NCBI GenBank assembly: GCA_039630445.1
Contig: JBCNVA010000031.1
Coordinates: 1-12,881 of the forward strand
DNA length: 12,881 bases
Origin: HRBIN15 sp039630445
GTDB lineage: Bacteria > Armatimonadota > Fimbriimonadia > Fimbriimonadales > GBS-DC
Direction: 5' to 3'
In this document: positions 6,894 to 12,694 of the stretch, one piece after another
Layout: every line of letters starts with the position of its first letter
How positions within the stretch are numbered: the stretch's first letter is position 1
Translations under genes and position numbers: made by a program
Notes under the pieces: generated by a model
What the model saw: the letters and a program-made list of their open reading frames with translations, nothing else
Database searches by the model: none
Told to the model about the DNA's origin: nothing

Positions 6894-8084
6894 ATGAACG
6901 CAACAGTGCTGATTGTAGATGATGAAGAAAACATTCGTCGCGTGCTTTCAATCGCATTAAAAAAAGATGGTTATCATACCCTTACCGCATCCGGTGGACA
7001 CCAGGCGTTAAAGTTGCTGGAGGAGACCACCTGTGATGTGATGGTCTCCGATGTGGTAATGCCCGACATGAATGGGTTGGAGCTGCTGCGGCGCGCGAGA
7101 GAGAGACATCCCGACCTGATCGTAGTGATGATGACCGCTTACGGCACGATTCCCGCCGCGGTGGAGGCGATGCGCCTCGGCGCCGTCGATTTTTTGACCA
7201 AACCGCTTGATATGGAGGTGCTGCGCAAAGTAATTCGCAACGCACTGCGCGACCGTGAACGCGCCCCTGCCGCGCCGGGCGCACGCAAGCGTGGCACACC
7301 CCGCAAAACAACCGAATTCATCGGCAATAGTCCCGCCATCCGAGAGGTGCTGCAAATCGTGGAGCGCGTTGCGGACACCCGCACCACCGTGCTGATCACA
7401 GGCGAGAGTGGCACGGGGAAGGAACTGATTGCCCGTATGCTGCATGAGAAAAGCAGCCGTGCCAATGGTCCATTTGTCGCCGTCTCCTGTGCAGCGATCC
7501 CCGAAACCCTTCTGGAGGTGGAACTGTTCGGCGCGACTAAAGGCGCCTACACTGGCGCAGAGACCGACCGCATCGGCAAGTTCGAAGCCGCGAACGGTGG
7601 CACGCTCTTTCTGGACGAAATTGGTGATATTCCGCCCCTGATTCAGGTGAAGTTACTGCGCGTGCTGCAGGAACGCGAGATCGAACGGCTTGGCAGCAAC
7701 AAGCCCATCCCCGTCGATGTGCGCCTGGTCGCCGCTACCAATCGCGATTTAGAGCAGGCGGTGCAAGCAGGTAGTTTCCGTGCCGACCTGTTCTATCGCC
7801 TGCAGGTGGTGCATATCCACCTGCCGCCCCTGCGCGAGCGTCCCGAAGACATCCCGCTACTGGTTGAACACTTCATCCGTAAGTACGCGGAGGAGAATCG
7901 TCGCGCGATGCAAACCGTGAGCCAGGAGGCGATGGAGATTCTCAAGCACTATCCATGGCCGGGCAATGTGCGCGAGTTGGAGAACACCATCGAATCGGCA
8001 GTAGTGCTGGCACCACCCGATGCAACGACGCTGTTGCCCGAACATCTGCCGCCGCAACTCCGACGAGCCATCTCGAGCAAGTAG
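6894..8084 (+). CDS. NtrC-type response regulator lacking a DNA-binding domain
   Basis: ATG 6894 is chosen because AGAGGTGA (6881-6888) is well spaced; a GTG at 6885 would overlap it. The 396-residue protein has a receiver domain with acidic pair D9-D10, phosphoacceptor D53, T81 and K103. The AAA+ sigma-54 activator domain (about 140-370) shows Walker A GESGTGKE (170-177), GAYTGA (217-222) at the sigma-54 contact loop, Walker B GGTLFLDEIGD, and R296 and R302 in SFRADLFYRL as arginine-finger region residues. The loop has Tyr where GAFTGA has Phe. After NVRELENTIESAVVL only about 25 residues remain, ending RRAISSK, so the usual C-terminal Fis-type helix-turn-helix is absent. No downstream frame restores it. 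It is 50 bases from the kinase, its presumed phosphodonor. Expected role: activating sigma-54 promoters, perhaps without specific DNA binding. Confidence 0.92.
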   Translation: MNATVLIVDDEENIRRVLSIALKKDGYHTLTASGGHQALKLLEETTCDVMVSDVVMPDMNGLELLRRARERHPDLIVVMMTAYGTIPAAVEAMRLGAVDFLTKPLDMEVLRKVIRNALRDRERAPAAPGARKRGTPRKTTEFIGNSPAIREVLQIVERVADTRTTVLITGESGTGKELIARMLHEKSSRANGPFVAVSCAAIPETLLEVELFGATKGAYTGAETDRIGKFEAANGGTLFLDEIGDIPPLIQVKLLRVLQEREIERLGSNKPIPVDVRLVAATNRDLEQAVQAGSFRADLFYRLQVVHIHLPPLRERPEDIPLLVEHFIRKYAEENRRAMQTVSQEAMEILKHYPWPGNVRELENTIESAVVLAPPDATTLLPEHLPPQLRRAISSK

Positions 8085-8097
8085 CAAGCAGCCCCCT

Positions 8098-8853
8098 TCA
8101 GGCGCCAAGCATTTCGGCGCGGAACCGCTCCAGCCCCTGCAGGAATGAATCATCGATGCGGTAGGTCATCACCTCGCGCAGGTAGCGGGCACACAACTCG
8201 CGTGGCAGCCCTGTGCGCCGCGCCTCGCTTTCGATAATTGCATCCAGATGGGCTTCGCCCCACGCGAAGGCAGTATGCATCAAATCGGTTAGCAAGTTCA
8301 TCGGCGCATCGGCATTCGCCAGCCAGACCGCCCAAACAAAAGGCAACCCTGCCCACTGGTACCACGCTTCACCTAAATCCAGCACATAGAGTCCCTCCCC
8401 GCTCGCGCACAAGCCCGCATCACCAATCAGCAGCGCAGCGTCCGCTTGCCGCAGCATCGCCTGCAAATCAGGCGGATGGTCTTGATAGCGTGGGTGAACG
8501 CCGTAGATGCGCGCGAGCAAAACACGCACCAGCGCCGAGGAAGTGAGCGAGCTTTCATCAAGGGCGACCGTGCGAATCGCAGTGAATGGCACTTTGCTGA
8601 ACAGGCGCACGCTCAGCGCCTCGCGACGGGTGGCAATCGCCAGACCGAGCACAAACTGCACGCCCGGACGCCGAAACAGCTCCACCGAGGAGACCAGCGC
8701 GACATCGACCTCGCCCTTTTCCAACCAGCGTGCCAGCACAGAGGGCGCAGCATAGCGCACCGTCGCCATCTGCTGACCCGCCTCCGTCTCGAACCAGCGC
8801 GTGAGCGGCGCAGCGTTCATGTAGGGCACACTGCCAATCACAAAGCGGTGCAT
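8098..8853 (-). CDS. mqnA: Chorismate dehydratase MqnA, futalosine pathway
   Basis: MqnA converts chorismate to 3-[(1-carboxyvinyl)oxy]benzoate, the first step of the futalosine menaquinone route. The 251-residue protein begins with GSVPYMNAAPL (7-17), the family's N-terminal signature. It continues with DVALVSSVE (50-58), DESSLTSSALVRVLL (99-113), LLIGDAG (141-147) and DLGEAWYQWAGLPFVWAVW (159-177), all typical of this periplasmic-binding-protein-like fold. A TTG at 8922 would add 23 residues (MLTSPPSV...), but that stretch does not look like the family, which begins near the GSVPYxN strand, so ATG 8853 is preferred. The GGAGG further upstream is too far from this ATG to be ideal. It follows the UbiA-family gene by 81 bases on the same strand. 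Its end is 13 bases from the end of the convergent regulator gene. Confidence 0.9.
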   Translation of the reverse strand: MHRFVIGSVPYMNAAPLTRWFETEAGQQMATVRYAAPSVLARWLEKGEVDVALVSSVELFRRPGVQFVLGLAIATRREALSVRLFSKVPFTAIRTVALDESSLTSSALVRVLLARIYGVHPRYQDHPPDLQAMLRQADAALLIGDAGLCASGEGLYVLDLGEAWYQWAGLPFVWAVWLANADAPMNLLTDLMHTAFAWGEAHLDAIIESEARRTGLPRELCARYLREVMTYRIDDSFLQGLERFRAEMLGA

Positions 8854-8934
8854 GGTTAGATTAAACCCCCTTGCCTCCTTTACCAGAGTGATCCACGATA
8901 CCGAAGGCGGTGAGGTTAGCAAGAGAAAGCATCT

Positions 8935-9816
8935 TTACAGGATCCGATCCAGCAGGCTGAACACAAATAGACCGATGCTCACATAGCCGTTCATCGTGAA
9001 AAAGGCGATATCAAGCTTGCTCAGATCGTCGGGCTTGACCAGCGACTGCTCATAGGCAAGCATCAACGCGGCGAAGGCGACTCCCGCATAGTAGAGCCAG
9101 CCCGCCTGTAGTGTCCAGCCCGCCAGTGCAAACAGAATCACGCATAGCAGGTGCGATAGGCGTGAGACGACAATCGCCTGCGCCTTGCCCAGTGTCTCTG
9201 GCAGGCTGCGCAACCCGTGCTGCCTGTCAAACTCATAATCCTGCAGGCTATAAAGAATATCGAACCCCGCTACCCAGAAGGCGACAGCGAGCGTGAGCAG
9301 CATCGGTGGCAACTCCAGCATGCCTCGAACGGCGATCCAGGTCGCGCTGGGTGCAATCCCTAATGAAAGCCCCAACCAGTAGTGAGAGAGGGGGGTGAAC
9401 CGCTTGGAGTAGGAGTAGCCCAAAATGATGATTAGAGCAACAGGACTGAGCCAGAAGCAGAGCCAGTTCAGCTGGTAGGCGGCGTAGACGAACGCGACGA
9501 TGGCTCCCAGCATCAAAGTGGTCATCTGGCGCACGGTCATCAAGCCAGCGGGCAGGGCGCGGTTGCGCGTGCGTGGGTTCAGCGCGTCTATGTCGCGGTC
9601 TACGATACGATTGAACGCCATCGCTGCCGTGCGCGCCCCCACCATCGCCACCAGAATCCAGCCCAGAGTGCGAGCAGCAGGCATCCCTTCCGAGGCGTAC
9701 ACCAGCCCCATCAGTGCGAATGGCAGGGCAAAAATGGTGTGTTCAAACTTGATCGCCTCCAGCACGATCCGGATCTGCCGCCATGTCCGCTCCAACCGCC
9801 CTGCCTGCTGCATCAC
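8935..9816 (-). CDS. mqnP: UbiA-family prenyltransferase, MqnP-like
   Basis: The 293-residue protein is an integral membrane prenyltransferase with about eight to nine hydrophobic segments. The first Mg-diphosphate motif is NRIVDRDID (69-77) within ARTAAMAFNR...ALNPRTRNRALPAG, the form seen in the UbiA subgroup linked to futalosine menaquinone synthesis. The second is DILYSLQDYEFD (186-197). With mqnA downstream, the likely job is prenylating the 1,4-dihydroxy-6-naphthoate ring (MqnP) rather than 4-hydroxybenzoate; that assignment rests mainly on the neighbour. The start is ambiguous between GTG 9816, which has GGAGG 11 bases upstream, and the adjacent ATG 9813, which would suit leaderless translation. 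The gene probably heads a two-gene operon with mqnA. Confidence 0.87.
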   Translation of the reverse strand: MMQQAGRLERTWRQIRIVLEAIKFEHTIFALPFALMGLVYASEGMPAARTLGWILVAMVGARTAAMAFNRIVDRDIDALNPRTRNRALPAGLMTVRQMTTLMLGAIVAFVYAAYQLNWLCFWLSPVALIIILGYSYSKRFTPLSHYWLGLSLGIAPSATWIAVRGMLELPPMLLTLAVAFWVAGFDILYSLQDYEFDRQHGLRSLPETLGKAQAIVVSRLSHLLCVILFALAGWTLQAGWLYYAGVAFAALMLAYEQSLVKPDDLSKLDIAFFTMNGYVSIGLFVFSLLDRIL

Positions 9817-9821
9817 AACGA

Positions 9822-9827
9822 ATTGTA
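9822..9827 (-). promoter_or_regulatory. Probable -10 box of the mqnP-mqnA operon
   Basis: Read on the minus strand, TACAAT lies five bases before GTG 9816 and eight before ATG 9813. The predicted transcription start falls at or beside the start codon. GGAGG (9832-9828, minus strand) lies directly upstream of the box, so an mRNA starting here would exclude it. The sequence alone does not decide between this promoter and a longer mRNA using GGAGG. Confidence 0.4.
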
Positions 9828-9853
9828 CCTCCTAATCCCCAAAGGAGAGCAGC

Positions 9854-9931
9854 ATGCGCACGATTAGAAGTGAAATGGTTCCCCCTTCGGAAAGTAAGGC
9901 TGGGTCAAATCGGGTATGCTTTGGGCGGTGA
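9854..9931 (+). CDS. Possible 25-residue leader ORF before the Uma2 gene
   Basis: An ATG at 9854 follows AAAGGAG (9841-9847) with good spacing and opens a 25-codon frame (MRTIRSEMVPPSESK and ten more residues) ending in TGA at 9929-9931. This is six bases before the Uma2 start and in the same reading frame. The peptide has no recognisable domain. It may be a translated leader that couples to the Uma2 gene, a former N-terminal extension cut off by the TGA, or chance. The ribosome binding site is its strongest support. Confidence 0.3.
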   Translation: MRTIRSEMVPPSESKAGSNRVCFGR

Positions 9932-9937
9932 AGCGCC

Positions 9938-10708
9938 ATGCCCAAGACCGCTGTGCGAACCGAAGCGACGAAGCGCAGGAAGGCGACGCGCCCGCGCGCT
10001 GAAGCCGCCTACCTACCCGACCTGGAGTACCTCAAAAATCTTGAACTGCCTGAAGGGGATGGTGAACCGTTGGAAAGCGACTGGCATGTGGTGCAGATTA
10101 GCCTACTGGACGAGCTGGTGCGCCAGCTCTGGAGCGGACGCACCGACTTCTTCTGTGGCGGCAACATGTTCATCTACTACAGCCTCGAGCAAGCCGAGAG
10201 CATCATTCGGGGACGCCCGCTGTACAAAGGTCCCGACTTTTTCGTGGTCAAAGGGGTGGATGGCAGCAAACCGCGCAAGTCGTGGATTGTCTGGAAGGAG
10301 GGTGGGCGCTATCCCGATGTGATTGTGGAGCTGCTTTCGCCCACTACTGCCCGCAAGGATAAAACCCAGAACAAGGCGCTGTATGAGCAGGTGTTCAACA
10401 CAACCGAGTATTTCTGGTACGATGTGGACACGGGTGAGTTGCAGGGCTTTCGGTTGCGCGAGGGGCGCTATGAGCCAATCGAGCCGAACGAGCGCGGCTG
10501 GCTGTGGAGTGTGGAGCTGGGTGCCTATCTGGGCGTGTGGGAAGGCGACTATCGGGGGCGACGCTACCCGTGGCTGCGCCTCTATACCGCGGAGGGAGAA
10601 CTGGTTCCCACTCAAGCGGAAGCGGAGCGTCAGCGTGCCGAGGCGGAACGCCAGCGGGCTGAGCGACTTGCCCAACGCCTGCGCGAGTTAGGCGTCGAGC
10701 CTGAGTAA
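9938..10708 (+). CDS. Uma2-family (DUF820) restriction-endonuclease-fold protein
   Basis: The 256-residue protein matches the Uma2/DUF820 group of PD-(D/E)xK-fold proteins. Visible motifs are GPDFFVVKG (98-106) and PDVIVELLSPTTARKDK (126-142), followed by KALYE (146-150) and the strand EYFWYDV (157-163), in the family order. Predicted metal-binding residues are D100, D127 and E131. Residues 1-25 are basic and probably disordered. The C-terminus has three tandem seven-residue Arg/Glu-rich units and the closing LRELGVEPE, a tail style common in this family. Uma2 proteins are numerous in Cyanobacteria, Chloroflexi and Armatimonadota and are usually called putative endonucleases; their biological role is unsettled. 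GGTGA (9927-9931), six bases before the ATG, could serve as ribosome binding site. Confidence 0.88.
   Translation: MPKTAVRTEATKRRKATRPRAEAAYLPDLEYLKNLELPEGDGEPLESDWHVVQISLLDELVRQLWSGRTDFFCGGNMFIYYSLEQAESIIRGRPLYKGPDFFVVKGVDGSKPRKSWIVWKEGGRYPDVIVELLSPTTARKDKTQNKALYEQVFNTTEYFWYDVDTGELQGFRLREGRYEPIEPNERGWLWSVELGAYLGVWEGDYRGRRYPWLRLYTAEGELVPTQAEAERQRAEAERQRAERLAQRLRELGVEPE
10616..10678 (+). repeat. Three tandem 21-base units coding a heptad tail
   Basis: Within the Uma2 gene, three in-frame 21-base units encode AEAERQR, AEAERQR and AERLAQR (residues 227-247). The codons differ between units (for example CGT CAG CGT against CGC CAG CGG), so the peptide is conserved more than the DNA. It likely forms a short charged alpha-helix or coiled coil for oligomerisation. 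Confidence 0.7.
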
Positions 10709-10737
10709 GAGCCACAAAGCCACAGGTACGCGCATCT

Positions 10738-11157
10738 ATGGGGGATGAATCGATGCTTGACGCAGCGCGCTCACGGTGGGAAAGCCTGGCTCCAAAGCAA
10801 CGCCTGCTTGTCTTTCTGGCGGTGATGCTTGTTGCCACGCTCCTCACTATTTGGCAGGTTCGCGATCTAAATAGGGCATTCTACTGGATTTTTACTGCCC
10901 TTGCACTATGCATTACCATGATGATTCTCCTCAGCTGGAGGCAATTAAATTCAAAGCAACGGCTTGGTTCCAGTTTGTTGGCTGTGGGCTTTCTACTCGT
11001 GCCTGAGAGCATTGAACGCCAGCAGGCCTGGCTCCAAGTAGTGGCGGTCTCTTTGCAATTTGTGGGTGGAATGATTCACTGGCATGGGCTAATGGAACAG
11101 CCGTTCAACCCTGATGAGTTTGAGGAGGAATCGGCTGAGCCGCGGCAGGCTCGGTAG
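10738..11157 (+). CDS. Unrecognised small membrane protein, four predicted helices
   Basis: The 139-residue product is not recognised. It has four hydrophobic segments at about residues 22-40, 48-66, 76-89 and 96-113, with a charged N-terminus and an acidic tail (DEFEEESAEPRQAR). ATG 10738 has a poor upstream site. ATG 10753, with GGGGGATGA five bases or so before it, is an alternative that would shorten the protein by five residues. The stretch at about 10860-11000 looks richer in A and T than its neighbours, which could mean recent transfer or just the needs of membrane codons. It lies 29 bases after the Uma2 gene on the same strand. Its last 53 bases overlap the end of the convergent divIVA gene. 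Confidence 0.7.
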   Translation: MGDESMLDAARSRWESLAPKQRLLVFLAVMLVATLLTIWQVRDLNRAFYWIFTALALCITMMILLSWRQLNSKQRLGSSLLAVGFLLVPESIERQQAWLQVVAVSLQFVGGMIHWHGLMEQPFNPDEFEEESAEPRQAR

Positions 11158-11629
11158 CCGCATGTTGCACATCCACATCGAGCGGCTCCAGCGCCTGCAA
11201 GTGCGCAAGCAGCAACGCACGCAGCTCCATGAGGGCAGCGCGTTTGCGTGCCTCCAGCGCTTCGATTTCGCGCCTGAGCTGCTGTACCTGCTCTTCCGCT
11301 TCACGGCGCACCTGATCGGCTTGCAGGCGTGCCTCACGCAGAATCAACTCCGCCTCGCGATGCGCGTTCGCCCGAGTCTCATCCGCGCTCTTTTGCGCCA
11401 GCACCAGCGATTCCTTGAGCGTGTTCTCCAGTGTGCGGTAGCGCTGTACCTCCTCTCGCAAGCCAATTAGCTCCTCACGCAACTGGTGGTTCTCGGTCAG
11501 CACCTCCTCATAGTGGGCGGCGACCTCCTGCAAAAAAGCATCCACCGCGATTGGGTCATAGCCGCGCAGGCGGCGGCGGAACTTTTTCGTTTCTATCTCC
11601 AGCACCGTGAGCCGTTTCGCTTCGTTCAT
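11105..11629 (-). CDS. divIVA: DivIVA-family coiled-coil cell-division/polarity protein
   Basis: The 174-residue protein starts with a DivIVA lipid-binding domain: LTVLEIETKKFRRRLRGYDP, then VDAFLQEV. F17 and R18 sit where the membrane-inserting Phe and adjacent Arg occur in Bacillus DivIVA. RGYDP (22-26) is the family hallmark. Two coiled-coil stretches follow (about 32-72 and 75-140), rich in Glu, Arg, Gln and Leu, then a low-complexity tail of Ala, Pro and Gln. Proteins of this type sense negative membrane curvature and recruit division or cell-wall factors to septa and poles. Its ATG overlaps the yggT stop as ATGA, so it is translationally coupled. A YlmG/YggT gene beside divIVA is a recurring arrangement in Gram-positive division clusters, which supports the call. 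The tail-coding end overlaps the convergent membrane-protein gene. Confidence 0.9.
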   Translation of the reverse strand: MNEAKRLTVLEIETKKFRRRLRGYDPIAVDAFLQEVAAHYEEVLTENHQLREELIGLREEVQRYRTLENTLKESLVLAQKSADETRANAHREAELILREARLQADQVRREAEEQVQQLRREIEALEARKRAALMELRALLLAHLQALEPLDVDVQHAATEPAAAQPIPPQTHQG

Positions 11630-11916
11630 CGCAGTCCACTTAGCAGGCTAATCAGTAACTGAATAAGGATAATTGCCAGCATAGGGGAAAAGTCAATGCC
11701 CAGCGGATTCGCCCCCAAACCGCGCAAGAGCCGATCCTGCAGCTGACGGAAGGGTGCCAGCACGGCGTCCGCGACGCGCTCGATAAAGTGCACCACAGGG
11801 TTATAGCGCGGCACGCGCCCACCTAAAAACCGAATCCACGAGAAAATCACATCCAGAATGATAATGACACTCAGTGCCCACAGGATCCAGATCACGAGGT
11901 CGATTGGCGATATCAT
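11626..11916 (-). CDS. yggT: YggT/YlmG-family membrane protein
   Basis: The start is ATG 11916, which overlaps the TPR gene's TGA as ATGA, giving 96 residues, the usual length for a single YggT unit. A longer open frame upstream lies over the TPR gene and does not look like the family. There are two hydrophobic helices at about residues 4-27 and 76-93. Between them lies the family pattern of SWIRF near the first helix, RYNPVVHFIERVADAVLAPFR, and FSP before the second helix. The family (YlmG in Bacillus and plastids) affects division, nucleoid partition or membrane-protein assembly, but its biochemical role is not settled. Coupling to divIVA downstream fits a division-related role. Confidence 0.88.
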   Translation of the reverse strand: MISPIDLVIWILWALSVIIILDVIFSWIRFLGGRVPRYNPVVHFIERVADAVLAPFRQLQDRLLRGLGANPLGIDFSPMLAIILIQLLISLLSGLR

Positions 11917-12515
11917 CCCTGACCACCCTTGCCTTTTTCGCGCTGCTCCTGCAATTTCCTGCGCACACGCGCCATGTTGAGATCCACCGCACCGTCGTTG
12001 GGGTCGAGCTGCTTCGCTTTCTCCCACGCTTCGAGGGAGCGTTTCAAGTCGCCCATCTTTTCGCAGGTATGCGCCAGCGTTTTCCACACAATGATCGGGG
12101 CGTCTTTGAAGCTCACCGCCTTCTCCAAATAGGCACGCGCTTTCTGATACTCGCCCTTCTGAGAGTACCAGAAGCCCGCCTCATAGTAGAGGTCATACTG
12201 GTTGGGGTTGGCACGAATGCCGCGCTCATATACCTGAAAGGCACGCGCGGTGTGCCCATAGCCGTCTAGCAGCCAGCCCAGCACGGCGTAGCTCTCCACA
12301 TCCTGCGGGTCATACTCGATCAGCACGAAGAGCAGCGCCATCGTCTTATAGTGTTGCCCCGTGTGCCAGTACTGGTCGCTGAGCTGCACCAGGCGGTACT
12401 GGATCAGGTCGCGAATCGCGTTCAGCTTTTGCTGCGTTTCGCGTGGAGGCTGCGCTTGCGCCCAAGCAGACCCTACCAGTCCAACAAGCCCCACCGTTAT
12501 CCACAGGTTCCGCAT
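11913..12515 (-). CDS. Exported tetratricopeptide-repeat protein
   Basis: ATG 12515 gives a 200-residue protein beginning MRNLWITVGLVGLVGSAWAQ, a good signal peptide with likely cleavage near SAWA|Q. An upstream in-frame start at 12554 would put 13 extra residues before it and is rejected. After about residue 40 there are roughly four TPR-like units, most clearly AVLGWLLDGYGHTARAFQVY, AGFWYSQKGEYQKARAYLEK and LAHTCEKMGDLKRSLEAWEK. The basic tail ends EKGKGGQG. It probably acts outside the cytoplasmic membrane as a protein-interaction scaffold; the partner is unknown. It heads the operon with yggT and divIVA. No Shine-Dalgarno sequence precedes the ATG, and the leader predicted from the -10 box is short. 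Confidence 0.85.
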   Translation of the reverse strand: MRNLWITVGLVGLVGSAWAQAQPPRETQQKLNAIRDLIQYRLVQLSDQYWHTGQHYKTMALLFVLIEYDPQDVESYAVLGWLLDGYGHTARAFQVYERGIRANPNQYDLYYEAGFWYSQKGEYQKARAYLEKAVSFKDAPIIVWKTLAHTCEKMGDLKRSLEAWEKAKQLDPNDGAVDLNMARVRRKLQEQREKGKGGQG

Positions 12516-12530
12516 CGTAGTACCGAAGGC

Positions 12531-12536
12531 ATTATA
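12531..12536 (-). promoter_or_regulatory. -10 box of the TPR-yggT-divIVA operon
   Basis: Read on the minus strand, a perfect TATAAT lies 15 bases before ATG 12515, predicting a leader of about eight bases. The leader has no purine-rich ribosome binding site. A -35 box is not evident at 16-18 bases upstream; TTGTGC gives only a 12-base spacer. Confidence 0.5.
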
Positions 12537-12621
12537 CCTTCTAAAAGGGCACAATCGCCCCCGATTCTCCCTTTGGTCGCTTGCCGTGAAAGGTGCCGTG
12601 CCTACGAGAGAGAAGGAGGGA

Positions 12622-12642
12622 TATACCGTCTAACGGTATAAT
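12622..12642 (+). promoter_or_regulatory. Palindrome overlapping a -10 box, possible operator
   Basis: TATACCGT (12622-12629), CTA, then ACGGTATA (12633-12640) form a perfect inverted repeat with 8-base arms and a three-base centre. The right arm runs into TATAAT at 12637-12642. A protein bound to the palindrome would cover this -10 element and repress it. On the minus strand TATTAT (12643-12638) is also a possible -10 box. The regulator is unknown. Confidence 0.5.
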
Positions 12643-12666
12643 AACCCAAGGCGGCTTCCTGTCGCT

Positions 12667-12694
12667 TTGGAGCGGGCGAGGTTCCTTGTATAAT
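12667..12694 (+). promoter_or_regulatory. Sigma-70-type promoter, TTGGAG-N16-TATAAT
   Basis: TTGGAG (12667-12672) and a perfect TATAAT (12689-12694) are separated by 16 bases, making this the best full housekeeping promoter in the window. Transcription would start near 12701 and run rightward for at least 180 bases with no clear start codon. This implies a long leader for a gene beyond the edge, or a non-coding RNA. Confidence 0.55.

Noticed and set aside
7008..7465. Overlapping minus-strand open frames opposite the response regulator
   Set aside because: They lie opposite well-conserved receiver and AAA+ motifs, are rich in Ser, His and Arg in the way of shadow frames, and have no family resemblance.
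8446..8859. 137-codon plus-strand open frame opposite mqnA
   Set aside because: The mqnA protein motifs on the other strand account for this DNA; the antisense product is Arg/His-rich with no domain.
8854..8922. 23-residue N-terminal extension of MqnA from TTG 8922
   Set aside because: The family begins close to the GSVPYxN strand, and the extension has no matching content. ATG 8853 fits better.
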